Notes: generated by a model from the sequence alone, not told the origin. Numbered from the stretch's first letter, positions 8,518 through 18,186 are shown. The stretch is 64,000 nt of DNA from Tannerellaceae bacterium (GCA_021201865.1 JAJQEE010000106.1:50773-114772), one strand, 5' to 3'. Program-made: numbers and translations.

Positions 8518-9862
8518 TCAAAACCCAAAATACCAGGTGGCGATGGAGAAGTAGATCATTACGCCTGTAATATCGGCTATAGAGGTGATCAGGGGGGCAC
8601 TGGCTGTGGCGGGGTCTGCTTTGAATCTGGTGAATATGAAGGGTAATAGCAAGCCGATCATACTACCTGCCATAACATTCAGGATCATTGTTGCTGCTAC
8701 GACCATGATCACTTCCGGAGCACGAAAACTGGCTACTAATGTAACACCTACAGCCATCGTTATACCTAACAGCAGGGAGACGAACAACTCTTTGCCTAAT
8801 AACTTGAACCAGTCTTTCATTTGTACATCTCCAACTGCCAGGGAACGGATCATCAGGGTTGCCGATTGTGATCCGGCATTACCCCCCACTGTCAATTAAC
8901 AGGGGCAGGAAGAAGACAAGTGCTACGACGGATTCTATTACGTCGGAGAATCCTGCGATCGCTGCACCGGAGAAGACATTCATAAATACTAAGGCGATCA
9001 ACCACACGATCCGTTGTTTATATAACGTGGTGATCCTTGCTTTCAGTGGGTTTACGACAGCATCCTGTAACGAACCGAATTTCTGGAAGTCTTCGGTGTT
9101 TTCTTCTTCGACAACGTCCATCATGTCGTCGAATGTTACGATACCTACCAGCGTTCCATCTGTGTGCACAACCGGAAGAGCCACCCTGTCCTGTTCCTGG
9201 AAAATACGTACTCCGACTTCCTGGTCATCGTAGGCATTTAGGGCTACGAATTTATTGTCCGTCAGGTCAGAGATCTTCTGGTCCGGAGAGGCCAACAAGA
9301 TCTCTTTGATCCGCAGGTCGTCAATCAGTTTCCACTGGGAGTCTACGATATAGATCACATTCAATGTTTCCGAATCCCTGCCATATGTACGGATATGCTC
9401 CAATGCTTCGGCAACGGTAAACCAGGGCTTAACCGCAACATATTCCGGTGTCATCAACCGGCCGATACTATCTTCGGGATAACCTAACAGACGGAGAGTG
9501 ATCTCACGCTCTTCATGGGACAACATCTGGAAAAGGCGTTGGCTTACTTTACCGGGTAGTTCTTCAAAGAAAGCCGTACGGTCATCCGGGTCAAGATCAT
9601 TCAGGAGATTTGCTATCTTGTTACTGTTAGAGGCCAGCCCTTCAATGATATCTTCCTGATCTTCCTGCGATAAGTGGGAGAAGGTTTCGGTAGCCAAGGC
9701 ACGAGGTAACAGCCGGAACAGAATAATTCCATCCGTTTTGGATAATTCCTCAATGATCTCCGCGATTTTTACAGGTTGTAGGGTGTTCAGTTCTTCTTTC
9801 AGAACGATCCAGTTTTTGCTGTCAATGAGCTGTTGGATTTGAACGATGTTTTGATTTTTCAT
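8518..9862 (-). pseudogene. mgtE: Magnesium transporter MgtE, frameshifted as written
   Basis: MgtE is an inner-membrane magnesium channel/transporter gated by its cytosolic domains. From the ATG at 9862 the frame gives the N-terminal MgtE helical domain (about residues 20-130), two CBS domains (about 135-255) and the first membrane segment, then stops after LPLLIDSGG. The remaining membrane helices continue in another frame (8518-8895) starting GGNAGSQSATLMIRS. The break is at six C on the plus strand (8882-8887). Five would restore 447 residues with the conserved DSGGNAGSQ loop, which is normal length. It may be a base-calling error. The start is supported by an AGGAGG four bases upstream, which is part of a switch-like leader. 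Confidence 0.88.
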
Positions 9863-9914
9863 ATCGCCTCCTTACATTTTTAGCTCTGTAAGGAGACATA
9901 GGACCCTTACAGAG
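9863..9914 (-). promoter_or_regulatory. mgtE leader with mutually exclusive stems around the ribosome-binding site (candidate riboswitch)
   Basis: In minus-strand RNA order there are three segments. A is CTCTGTAAGG (9914-9905), B is CTCCTTACAGAG (9895-9884) and C is TGTAAGGAGG (9876-9867), which contains an AGGAGG four bases before the mgtE ATG. B pairs with A over 10 bp or with C over 9 bp, but not both. This is the layout of a translational on/off switch. A strong Shine-Dalgarno is itself unusual in Bacteroidetes. Magnesium sensing is inferred from the gene. The leader is too short for, and does not look like, the classical M-box. Confidence 0.55.
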
Positions 9915-10002
9915 GGATTAATACTTCTGCTTGCTTTTTTTTCTATTATACGGTCCTTCGTCCATATGATAAAGTTTTAAATGATTTTTTTAAAATCCAC
10001 AG

Positions 10003-10010
10003 CAAAGGTA
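10003..10010 (-). promoter_or_regulatory. Candidate -7 box for mgtE
   Basis: The minus strand reads TACCTTTG, an exact TAnnTTTG match. A start about 7 nt downstream would give mgtE an untranslated leader of about 130 nt, consistent with leader control. No clear -33 TTG. Confidence 0.4.
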
Positions 10011-10054
10011 GGCATTTTATCCGTTGGGTGTAACTCCTTATCTTCACTATTTTA

Positions 10055-10993
10055 TTAGTTTCCAACTCCTACTGCCTCTTTCTCTTCGAGCATGTCCGTG
10101 TTAACATCTTCTGTTTCATCTAATAGTAAGCGCTTGTAGGTGTTGATCTGTTGTTGCTGTGTTGCGGTCACTTTGGGAAATTGGGGTTTAAGTGCGGCTA
10201 CCTTATCACAGATCAGTTGGGCAACGACATAGCGCATATACCATTTGTTGTCAGCTGGTATGACATGCCAGGGGGCAATCTCCGTAGAGGTATGGGTCAG
10301 CATATCCGAATAGGCCTTCATGTACAGGTCCCAGTGTTGGCTTTCTTCAAAGTCGGAGGACGAGAATTTCCAGTTTTTATCTTCTTCTTCCAGACGGCTG
10401 ATAAAGCGTCTGCGTTGTTCTTCCTGTGAGACATTGAGAAAGAACTTCATGACAATGATGCCATTCTCGACCAGGTACTGTTCGAAGTTATTGATTTGTC
10501 TGTACCTTTTAGTCCAGAACTTTTTGTTGACATCTTCCAATGTATGCACATCCGGAAGTTTATTCCTTAACAGGATCTCAGGATGCACTTTGGCAATCAG
10601 TACATCTTCATAGTGGGAGCGGTTGAATATGCCGATCCGTCCTCTTTCGGGAAGGCATTTGCTGATCCGCCACAGATAGTCATGATCCAGTTCTTCGTTG
10701 GAGGGTTGTTTAAAAGAGAAAACCTGGCAGCCGTGCGGATTGATACCGGACATCACATGTTTGATCGTCCCGTCTTTGCCGGCACCGTCCATACCCTGGA
10801 ACACTGCTAAGATTGCATACCGGTCCTGTGCATACAACCGGTCTTGTAGTTTGGCCAACTTATCCACGTTCTTCAAACGAAGCATATCCGCTTCTTCTTT
10901 ATTGATACGGCCTGTAAAGCCAGCATCAAAATTGGCTACTTTGTGTTTACTACCCGGAGTCGCTATGAGCTTTTTCAGGATCTCTTTTCTCAT
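10055..10993 (-). CDS. Polyphosphate kinase 2 family (polyphosphate:nucleotide phosphotransferase)
   Basis: This 312-residue soluble kinase transfers phosphate between polyphosphate and nucleotides. The Walker A-like motif is GMDGAGKDG at about residues 68-76. The family block INPHGCQVFSFKQPSNEEL follows, then the Walker B region RIGIFNRSHYEDVL and a lid helix region rich in Arg (EEQRRRFISRLEE). The sequence fits the PPK2 subfamily that phosphorylates AMP/ADP rather than the long class I enzymes, but direction and nucleotide are inferred. It is the third gene of a run ppk1-ppx-ppk2 on the minus strand, 63 bp after ppx. Confidence 0.88.
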   Translation of the reverse strand: MRKEILKKLIATPGSKHKVANFDAGFTGRINKEEADMLRLKNVDKLAKLQDRLYAQDRYAILAVFQGMDGAGKDGTIKHVMSGINPHGCQVFSFKQPSNEELDHDYLWRISKCLPERGRIGIFNRSHYEDVLIAKVHPEILLRNKLPDVHTLEDVNKKFWTKRYRQINNFEQYLVENGIIVMKFFLNVSQEEQRRRFISRLEEEDKNWKFSSSDFEESQHWDLYMKAYSDMLTHTSTEIAPWHVIPADNKWYMRYVVAQLICDKVAALKPQFPKVTATQQQQINTYKRLLLDETEDVNTDMLEEKEAVGVGN

Positions 10994-11056
10994 CTGTTGT
11001 TAGCTATTAAATGATTCTGATTCTATTAATCATAACACGGTCAAATCGTTGAAAGT

Positions 11057-11956
11057 TTACTTTTTAACATCCGGATGGCGGGTGTAAAGATGGTGAATGA
11101 TCCCATCTACCAAACCTATCTTGGGTACAAACAAGTCGCTGACTTTACAGATCTTACTGGCGGTAAGGAAGATCTTCATAGCGGGAATGATCACATCGGC
11201 ACGATAGGGATTGAGCTGATAGTCTGTCATTCGTTCCTCGTAGGTCATCCCTTTCAACGTATCGTAGAGTACGTTCAACTCTACATAACTGACAGATTGA
11301 TCCTTGTTGCTGCCGATGAGTTTATGGATCTTGTTAATATTTCCTCCCGAAGCCACAATACTTAAAGGTGCATAATCCCTGTAGGCTTCTTTCAACCATT
11401 TCTTATACTTCTCTCTTTCCTCCTTCGTGACTTTCCCGGCAAGCATACGCACGGTTCCGATCTGGAAAGAATAGGATTTGATCTTTTTTTGTCCGCTGAT
11501 CAATGTGATTTCCGTACTTCCTCCCCCTACATCCATATATAAATAGTTCCTGCCCGGATCTACTGTGTATTTGCCCGCTCCGGCTTCCAGTATGATGTCT
11601 GCCTCCTGTTGTCCGGTGATAATATCGATCCTGATCCCGCTTTTTTGCAGGATAGACCGGACGATCTCATTCCCGTTCCGGGCATCCCGCATAGCGCTGG
11701 TCGCATAGGCTAAGTATTGATTTACCTGGTAAGCTTTCATCATGGAAGCAAATCCCTGCATGGCATGATACAATCGTTCAGCCTTGCTTTCTCCGATCTC
11801 CCCGTTTCCGAACACATCTTCTCCAAGCCGGATCGGAACCCGCAGGAAGGCTACTTTTTTGTATATATCTTTTCCGTGGCAGCGTTCAATATTATTGACC
11901 AGAAACCGGATGGCATTGGATCCGATGTCGATGGCGGCGAGTGTGATCTGCTCCAT
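11057..11956 (-). CDS. ppx: Exopolyphosphatase / Ppx-GppA family phosphatase
   Basis: This protein of about 299 residues belongs to the ASKHA-fold Ppx/GppA family, which hydrolyses polyphosphate ends or pppGpp. Visible motifs are AAIDIGSNAIRFLV at the N-terminus (phosphate-1 loop), YATSAMRDARNG, MDVGGGSTEITLI (phosphate-2) and IVASGGNINKI. I chose the Met at 11956, seven bases after the ppk1 stop. The longer frame from 12025 overlaps ppk1 and adds 23 residues that lie ahead of the conserved fold. It is short compared with E. coli Ppx because the C-terminal HD-like domain is absent, as is common in Bacteroidetes. Confidence 0.85.
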   Translation of the reverse strand: MEQITLAAIDIGSNAIRFLVNNIERCHGKDIYKKVAFLRVPIRLGEDVFGNGEIGESKAERLYHAMQGFASMMKAYQVNQYLAYATSAMRDARNGNEIVRSILQKSGIRIDIITGQQEADIILEAGAGKYTVDPGRNYLYMDVGGGSTEITLISGQKKIKSYSFQIGTVRMLAGKVTKEEREKYKKWLKEAYRDYAPLSIVASGGNINKIHKLIGSNKDQSVSYVELNVLYDTLKGMTYEERMTDYQLNPYRADVIIPAMKIFLTASKICKVSDLFVPKIGLVDGIIHHLYTRHPDVKK

Positions 11957-11963
11957 AGCTGTT

Positions 11964-14006
11964 TTATGTTTTTTGTGCATAGTAATCATATAAAGCAAGT
12001 TGCGACCGGCAAGGCTTCTTTGCATTTTTCTTTATATAATTGTTTTTTCCTAATACTCTCAAATCTCTTGCTTTGATATTATCTGCCCATTGGATATCAA
12101 AAACATCCCGGATCGTTTTTTTTATCTTTTTGTCTAAAATAGGAACCCCTACTTCGATCCGGTTATCTAAGTTCCGGGTCATCCAGTCGGCACTGGAAAT
12201 GTAGGTCTGTTCTTCCCCGCCACTATGGAAAATAAAGAGGCGCGTATGTTCTAAGTATTTATCGACAATACTGGTTGCCCGTATGTGGTCACTCTGTCCT
12301 TTCACCTGCGGTTGCAAACAGCATGTTCCCCGTATGATCAGCCGGATCTCCACGCCTGCCTGACTGGCTTTATATAACAGATTGATCATCCGGGTATCTG
12401 TCAAACCGTTAAACTTGGCATAGATATATGCCTTTTTCCCTTTCTTCTTATTCCGGATCTCCTTTTCAATCAGTTTTTCGAAATGGTTCCGCATAAAATA
12501 GGGAGAGACGATCAGTTGTTTATAGGTAAAGTGTTTATGCGGGTTTTGAAGGAATTCAAAGACCGCATTTGCATCCAGTGCGATCTGGGGATGGGAGGTC
12601 AGTAGTCCGAAGTCACTATATATCTGTGCGGTAGACTCGTTGAAGTTGCCGGTTCCTACATACGTGTAGCCAACGAGCACTCCCTTCTCTTTCCGTTCCA
12701 CATAGATCAGTTTGCTATGGACTTTCAAACCTGGTATGCCATGAATCACTTTGATTCCGGCTTTTTGTAGTTTATCCGAATTTACTACATTTTGTTCCTC
12801 ATCAAAACGAGCCATTAACTCCTCTAAAACGATCACCTCTTTCCCATTCTCTGCGGCATTGATCAGTACGTTGATCACTTTAGACTGTTCCGCGGTGCGG
12901 TAGAGCGTGATACATATCCTCGAAACTTTCGGATCGATAGCCGCTTCCCGGAGAAAATCAATCACATGGTTAAACGTATGATAAGGGAAATTGAGGAAAA
13001 TATCTTTCTCCTTGATCACCTGGATGATACTGGAGAAATGAGGGATCTCCGGATGATAAAGGGGAGGAGGGTTGTCATACTCCAACGCCGGATTAACAAC
13101 CGGGAACTTCATCAGGTATTTCATCATGTGATACCGCCTGCTTCCTAAGATCTTAAAGTCCTTCAATTTTAATTTGGAGGTAAGTATTTCCAGCAGGTCA
13201 TCCGGCATTTCATGATCATAGACCATCCGGACCGCTTCTCCGTGTTGACGGCTCTCTAAGCTGGCTTCCATTTTTTCCAGCAGGCTTTTGGAGATATCAT
13301 CATCTACGGTCAGGTTGGCATCCCGTATGACTTTAAATGTATGGGCAGATATCTGGTCATGTGGAAACATAAAGAATATTTCATTCAGACACAACCGGAT
13401 AATATCATCTAAAAAGATAATGTCTTTCCGTCCTTCCGGAGAAGGTAACTGGACAAACCGGGGGCATTCTTTGGTAATGGGTAAAGGGATGATAGCATAC
13501 CGGATGCTCTTCTGATCATCCAGACTCATTTTTACGGCATGATAGACATTCTGGTCACTCAGAAAAGGCATCTTCGTGGACTTCCGGATCATCAGCGGCA
13601 CAATCAGCGGACTCACCTGGCGGGAAAAGTAATCTTTGCAAAAAGCGGTCTGTTCTGCAGAGATCTCTTTTTCATTCAACACATAGATCCCGTTTTGCTC
13701 CATCTCCGATAGAATGGACTCATACGTATCCGTAAAAGACTTTTGCGAGGTTTCAATCTGTTCGTACACTTCTGCCAATATGTCTTTTACCGGATATCCT
13801 TCTACTGTTTTCTGGTTTTTGCCATCCTTCAGGCGTTGCATCCGTAGCAGGTTCGCCACCCGCACCTTAATGAACTCATCCTGATTGTTGGAGAAAATGC
13901 CCAGAAAACGAAGCCGTTGAATGAGAGGTACTGTGTGATCCTGGGCCTCCTGTAAGACCCTGTTATTAAAAGCAAGCCAGCTCAGCTCCCTGTTATATAT
14001 CTGCAT
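11964..14006 (-). CDS. ppk1: Polyphosphate kinase 1
   Basis: This 680-residue enzyme makes polyphosphate from ATP reversibly. It has the N-terminal helical domain (RELSWLAFNNRVLQEAQD), the head domain, and two phospholipase-D-like C-terminal domains. The autophosphorylated His is His430 in the motif LKVHSKLIYVER. The preceding ITLYRTAEQSKVINVLINAA and the later GRGTCCLQ-type region (LIIRGTCCLQPQVKG) are characteristic. The length is normal. It is the first gene of the polyphosphate run, divergent from the GH2 gene at 14164. Together with Ppx and PPK2 it would let the cell build, trim and use polyphosphate. Confidence 0.93.
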   Translation of the reverse strand: MQIYNRELSWLAFNNRVLQEAQDHTVPLIQRLRFLGIFSNNQDEFIKVRVANLLRMQRLKDGKNQKTVEGYPVKDILAEVYEQIETSQKSFTDTYESILSEMEQNGIYVLNEKEISAEQTAFCKDYFSRQVSPLIVPLMIRKSTKMPFLSDQNVYHAVKMSLDDQKSIRYAIIPLPITKECPRFVQLPSPEGRKDIIFLDDIIRLCLNEIFFMFPHDQISAHTFKVIRDANLTVDDDISKSLLEKMEASLESRQHGEAVRMVYDHEMPDDLLEILTSKLKLKDFKILGSRRYHMMKYLMKFPVVNPALEYDNPPPLYHPEIPHFSSIIQVIKEKDIFLNFPYHTFNHVIDFLREAAIDPKVSRICITLYRTAEQSKVINVLINAAENGKEVIVLEELMARFDEEQNVVNSDKLQKAGIKVIHGIPGLKVHSKLIYVERKEKGVLVGYTYVGTGNFNESTAQIYSDFGLLTSHPQIALDANAVFEFLQNPHKHFTYKQLIVSPYFMRNHFEKLIEKEIRNKKKGKKAYIYAKFNGLTDTRMINLLYKASQAGVEIRLIIRGTCCLQPQVKGQSDHIRATSIVDKYLEHTRLFIFHSGGEEQTYISSADWMTRNLDNRIEVGVPILDKKIKKTIRDVFDIQWADNIKARDLRVLGKNNYIKKNAKKPCRSQLALYDYYAQKT

Positions 14007-14163
14007 ATTCCTCCCTTTATTCTTTTTTATCTATATGAATAAACAAGCAAGGGTGGTAATAGTTCTACCGGTAATGATGGTTTGTTTTTTGTTCTGAATA
14101 TGTCTATTTTTACTCCCTGAATAGAACCGGAGTAAAACACATTTCTAATACATTTAAATAACC

Positions 14164-16185
14164 ATGAAGACTACCATTCAGATTTTATTGTTTACCATCC
14201 TTTCTTTTTCTATCTCAGCTTCAGCTACTGAAACACTCACTCTGCATCATGGCTGGCATATCATACGGGGATTTGATGCTTTCGCAAAGGGGGAACCGGT
14301 TGATCTTCCCCATACATGGAACGCTGCCGATGGCATGTATGGCAACACAGATTACTATCGTGGATTGTCTACTTACAGAAAAGCATTGCATGTGCCTGTG
14401 GAGTGGGAAGGGAAAAGAATCTTTCTTAAAGTGGATGCGGCACAAACGATTGCGGATGTGTTTGTTGATAATCAATTTGTGATGCAACACCGGGGAGGCT
14501 ATACTGCCTTTGTTGCTGAATTAACGGATTTTTTGCAGCCAGGAAAAGATGCCAAACTGGATATACTGGTAAATAATACAGCCAATGTAGACATTGCTCC
14601 TATTTGTGGGGACTTTAATATTTTTGGCGGACTCTACCGGGGTGTACAATTACTGATCACAGAGGATCTGTGTATAGATCCTACTTACTATGCTTCATCC
14701 GGCGTGTTCTTCACGCAAACAGAAGTGTCGGAGCAACAGGCGAAATTAAGAGTAACTACGTTGCTTTCACACCCGGAAAAGAAATATGAGGATTTTGAAC
14801 TGGAGTTTCAGCTATGGGAAGGGAATAAACAAATCCGGAAACTGACAAGTTCGGTGTTAGATATTGCCCCGGATCTTTTTCAGACCTCTCATTTGCCGGA
14901 AGCGCAGGTGACGATGAATATGGAAATTAAAAAGCCCCGGTTGTGGAATGGCACACAGGATCCTTTCCTGTATAAAGGTATCGTTATCCTGCGTCAAAAC
15001 GGGATGGAGATAGACCGGAGGGAAGAAGAGGTCGGATTCCGTTACTTCCATGCAGACCCGGAAAAAGGTTTTTTCCTGAATGGTAGACCGTATCGCCTGC
15101 TTGGAGCCAATTACCATCAGGACAGAGCGGAAAGAGCATCGGCCCTTCACCCGAAAGACTATATGGAAGATTTTGACCTGATGCAGGAGATGGGATCCAA
15201 TGCTGTGCGGTTCTGTCACTATCCACATGCAAAGTTTGCCTACCAACAGGCAGATCGCCGGGGGCTTGTTTCCTGGCCGGAAATACCCTTTGTAAATGTG
15301 TTTGTGAACAATCCGGCTTATAAGGAAAATCTGCGGCAACAATTGCATGAACTTATTCTGCAAAACTATAATCATCCGAGTATTCTCTTCTGGGGACTTT
15401 TCAATGAAATAAACTCCGGATGGATGGAAAGACCCTCCCTCATGGTAAAGGAACTCCATCAGTTAGCCCGTCAGTTGGATCCAACCCGTCCGACCATGGG
15501 TGCAAGTAATCAGAATGATGACTTCAACGGTTTTACGGATCTGATCGCTTTCAATAAGTATTTTGGCTGGTATGGGAACGATTTCCATGAAATGGGAGAA
15601 TGGATTGACCAGGAACATGCGAACCATCCCGGACGGATGATGGGTGTGAGCGAATATGGGGCGGGAGGAAGTGTCTATCAACAGATTGATACGCTTGTTC
15701 ATCCCGACCCCTGGGGTGCATGGCATCCGGAAAACTGGCAGACACTCTACCATATAGAGAACTGGAAACAACTTCAACAAAGGGAATTCCTGTGGTGCAA
15801 CTTCATCTGGTGTATGTTTGATTTCTCCGTTGCCAGCAGAAAGGAAGGGTCTGTTTTCGGCCGGAATGACAAAGGAATGGTAACGTATGACAGACAGGTA
15901 AAGAAAGACTCTTTCTATTTTTATAAAGCAAACTGGAACAAGAACGAAAATGTACTCTATATTGCAGACCGGCGTAACGATCAGCGTAGACAACCGGAAA
16001 CAACTATTCAGGTGTTTAGTAACTGTGGGGAAGCGGAACTTTTCGTCAATGGTGTTAGTTTCGGAAAACGTGCTCCGGATGCTGTCCACGTCCTTACCTG
16101 GGATCACATACCCATCCAAAAAGGGGAGAACCGGATCGAAGTAAAGAATAAAACCATGAAAGATGAGTGTACATGGTGGAGATAG
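14164..16185 (+). CDS. Glycoside hydrolase family 2, beta-galactosidase-like, secreted
   Basis: This 673-residue protein has a signal peptide ending SASA. The order is the usual GH2 one: sugar-binding jelly roll (about residues 30-170, with DLPHTWN and YRGLSTYRKAL), an immunoglobulin-like domain (about 175-290) and a TIM barrel from EKGFFLNGRPYRLLGANYHQD. The likely acid/base is Glu415 in WGLFNEINSGW and the nucleophile is Glu497 in GVSEYGAGGS. A short C-terminal beta domain ends DECTWWR. It is shorter than LacZ because the large C-terminal domain is missing, which is common in Bacteroidetes. The sugar released is probably beta-galactose or beta-glucuronate, and sequence alone does not decide. 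It stands alone between ppk1 and the kinase gene. Confidence 0.88.
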   Translation: MKTTIQILLFTILSFSISASATETLTLHHGWHIIRGFDAFAKGEPVDLPHTWNAADGMYGNTDYYRGLSTYRKALHVPVEWEGKRIFLKVDAAQTIADVFVDNQFVMQHRGGYTAFVAELTDFLQPGKDAKLDILVNNTANVDIAPICGDFNIFGGLYRGVQLLITEDLCIDPTYYASSGVFFTQTEVSEQQAKLRVTTLLSHPEKKYEDFELEFQLWEGNKQIRKLTSSVLDIAPDLFQTSHLPEAQVTMNMEIKKPRLWNGTQDPFLYKGIVILRQNGMEIDRREEEVGFRYFHADPEKGFFLNGRPYRLLGANYHQDRAERASALHPKDYMEDFDLMQEMGSNAVRFCHYPHAKFAYQQADRRGLVSWPEIPFVNVFVNNPAYKENLRQQLHELILQNYNHPSILFWGLFNEINSGWMERPSLMVKELHQLARQLDPTRPTMGASNQNDDFNGFTDLIAFNKYFGWYGNDFHEMGEWIDQEHANHPGRMMGVSEYGAGGSVYQQIDTLVHPDPWGAWHPENWQTLYHIENWKQLQQREFLWCNFIWCMFDFSVASRKEGSVFGRNDKGMVTYDRQVKKDSFYFYKANWNKNENVLYIADRRNDQRRQPETTIQVFSNCGEAELFVNGVSFGKRAPDAVHVLTWDHIPIQKGENRIEVKNKTMKDECTWWR

Positions 16186-16190
16186 ATCCC

Positions 16191-17060
16191 CTATACTAAT
16201 TCCAGCTCTTTCAACAGTCCCGGTATGTTTGCCTCAAAGTTCACCCCAAAACGGTGGTCTGTTCCGGCAAGATAAGTCGTCATAATACTATTTGCGGTAA
16301 AGCGGACAGCGATCCGGGTTGCTTCATTCAGACTGAAATCATTCATCAGCCCGGCTAATACCGTACTGGCAAAGATATCTCCTGTGCCGTGATAACTACC
16401 TGGTATGCGTGATACGGCAATAAAATCTGTCGTGTTTGTATGGGCATCATAGGTTGCCGCCCCTAACTCTTCCTCCTGAAAATAGACCCCGGTCAGGACG
16501 ATCTTTTCCGGTCCCAGTTCACTGAGCCTGAGTAAGGTTTCTTCGATATAAGCATGCGTATAAGGCCCCGGGTTATAAGGTTGTCCTAATAGTAATGCCG
16601 CCTCCGTCAGGTTGGGAACGATGATATCCGCTTGCTTGCATAACTCTTTCATGCCGGTAGCAAATTCCGGAGTAAACACCTTATAGAGTGTTCCGTTGTC
16701 TGCCATCACTGGGTCCACTAAAACCAGATTCTCTTTGGTTTTGAATTCCTCAAAGAAAGCCCCGACGATATCCAACTGTTCAAATGAACCGAGGAAACCA
16801 CTATATAATGCATCAAATTGTAAATCTAAGGATTTCCAGTGCCGGATGAACGGACGCATATCTTCGGTCAGATCCCGGTAGGTGTAGCCGGAAATTCCCC
16901 CTGTATGGGTGGAAAGGACTGCTGTCGGCAATGCACTTGTTTCGATGCCTGCTGCTGAAAGAACCGGCAGTGCAACTGTCAGTGAACACTTGCCGAAACC
17001 GGACAGATCATGCACGGCTGCTACTCTTTTTTGTCTTTTGATCGATTTCATCTTCTCCAT
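16191..17060 (-). CDS. Pyridoxal/pyridoxamine kinase (PfkB/ribokinase fold)
   Basis: This protein of about 289 residues phosphorylates vitamin B6 vitamers. It starts with RVAAVHDLSGFGKCSLTVAL and PTAVLSTHTGG, the substrate-side signature of PdxK/PdxY proteins. The catalytic and anion-hole motif GSYHGTGDIFASTVLAG lies near the C-terminus. I chose the Met at 17060 because family members begin just before KRVAAVHDLSG. The frame is open back to 17132 and a TAnnTTTG box lies at 17174-17181, so a longer form is possible. It converges with the GH2 gene (5-bp gap) and is divergent from the acetyltransferase. Confidence 0.82.
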   Translation of the reverse strand: MEKMKSIKRQKRVAAVHDLSGFGKCSLTVALPVLSAAGIETSALPTAVLSTHTGGISGYTYRDLTEDMRPFIRHWKSLDLQFDALYSGFLGSFEQLDIVGAFFEEFKTKENLVLVDPVMADNGTLYKVFTPEFATGMKELCKQADIIVPNLTEAALLLGQPYNPGPYTHAYIEETLLRLSELGPEKIVLTGVYFQEEELGAATYDAHTNTTDFIAVSRIPGSYHGTGDIFASTVLAGLMNDFSLNEATRIAVRFTANSIMTTYLAGTDHRFGVNFEANIPGLLKELELV

Positions 17061-17192
17061 TGTTTTATATGAAACAAGCACATGAAAGGTTTTGTTGGGA
17101 GGTGTAAAAATGCTGAAACAACTCCCGAACATAAGCCTTCCTTCAAATGTTAATTAAATAACAAGTACGAGTGCAAATTTAGATAGAATGTA

Positions 17193-17489
17193 ATGGAAAT
17201 AAAACATGTTATTAAAAATCAACGGGGAGTGTTTACCTTGGTTGACGGGTCGCAGATTGCGGGTTTGATCACCTTTCTTAAAAAAGATAAAGATCTGATG
17301 GTCATTGATCACACAGAAGTGGATAGCCAGTTCAGCGGACAGGGATGGGGACGTAAGTTAGTACATGAATGTGTGAGGTATGCACGTGATAATAATATGA
17401 AGATCACTCCGCTGTGCTCTTTTGCCAGACGGATCTTTAATCAGGAGCCGGAAATCCATGATGTATTATATCCTGCCGGCCATAAATAA
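17193..17489 (+). CDS. GNAT-fold N-acetyltransferase, short NATD1/YjdJ type
   Basis: This 98-residue protein has the compact GNAT fold seen in NATD1-like proteins. It carries the acetyl-CoA loop SGQGWGRKLVHECVRYARDN followed by ITPLCSFARRIFNQEPE, the usual end of this group. The substrate is unknown. It precedes the CDGSH protein by 29 bp and may be co-transcribed with it. The length is complete for the family. Confidence 0.8.
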   Translation: MEIKHVIKNQRGVFTLVDGSQIAGLITFLKKDKDLMVIDHTEVDSQFSGQGWGRKLVHECVRYARDNNMKITPLCSFARRIFNQEPEIHDVLYPAGHK

Positions 17490-17518
17490 CCATACAAGAC
17501 CAAAACATACAATTAACT

Positions 17519-18180
17519 ATGACAGATAAAAAGTAAAGGTGATAGCGGATGGTCCCTATCAGGTAACCGGTGGTGTCGCATTGGATCTTTTGCGCTACAT
17601 AACCAACCATAAGGGATATTCCGTAGACTATGACCGTATGAAAAAATACCCGGAACGGGAAACCTATTTCCTGTGCCGTTGCGGAGACAGTAAAAATAAG
17701 CCTTATTGCGATGGGGCACATAAGCAGGTGGGATTCGTCGGGACAGAGACCGCCAGCCACGCGGCTTATGACGATATGGCAAAATGTATTGAAGGGAAAC
17801 TAATGGATCTTATGGATGCGGAGGAACTTTGTTCTGTAGCCCGCTTTTGTGATACCAAAAGTGGTACCTGGAATCTTATTGAAACAGCGGAAAACCTGGA
17901 TGCGAAAGACATCATCACACATCAGTGTAAGTTTTGTCCCAGTGGCCGGCTGACAGCCGTAACCAAACAAGGGGAGAGACTGGAACCTTATCTTCCGCAG
18001 GAGATCAGTATGCTGGAAGATCCCTTGATCCATAAAGTGGCACCGATATGGGTAAAAGGGGGCATTCAAATTGAAGATGCCAACGGAAAACCCTATCCGG
18101 TACGAAACCGGGTCACTTTGTGTTGCTGTGGTAAAAGCCAAAATAAGCCATTTTGTGATGCCACTCACGTGGATGAATGA
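17519..18180 (+). pseudogene. Double-CDGSH iron-sulfur protein, N-terminal frameshift as written
   Basis: The natural start is probably the ATG at 17519 (MTDKK), which hits a stop after five codons. With six instead of five A at 17528-17532 the frame joins the main one and gives 220 residues. Otherwise translation could start at a GTG at 17539. Two CDGSH-type 2Fe-2S motifs are present: CRCGDSKNKPYCDGAH near residue 55 and CCCGKSQNKPFCDATH near the C-terminus, where Ala replaces the usual Gly. A central cysteine-rich part has CKFCPSGRLTAV. Such proteins bind redox-active clusters and their cellular role is unclear. The gene converges with the permease gene, 6 bp apart. Confidence 0.8.
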
Positions 18181-18186
18181 ACCTGT

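Noticed and set aside
9863..9922. Classical M-box (ykoK) riboswitch before mgtE
   Set aside because: Only short word similarities are present. The leader lacks the long multi-stem core of that family.
11957..12025. Longer N-terminus of the exopolyphosphatase from 12025
   Set aside because: It overlaps the ppk1 end and adds residues ahead of the conserved start. The Met at 11956 gives a clean 7-bp gap.
12966..13148. Short frames antisense to ppk1 and similar shadows throughout the window
   Set aside because: They lie inside well-supported genes on the other strand and show no independent family signal.
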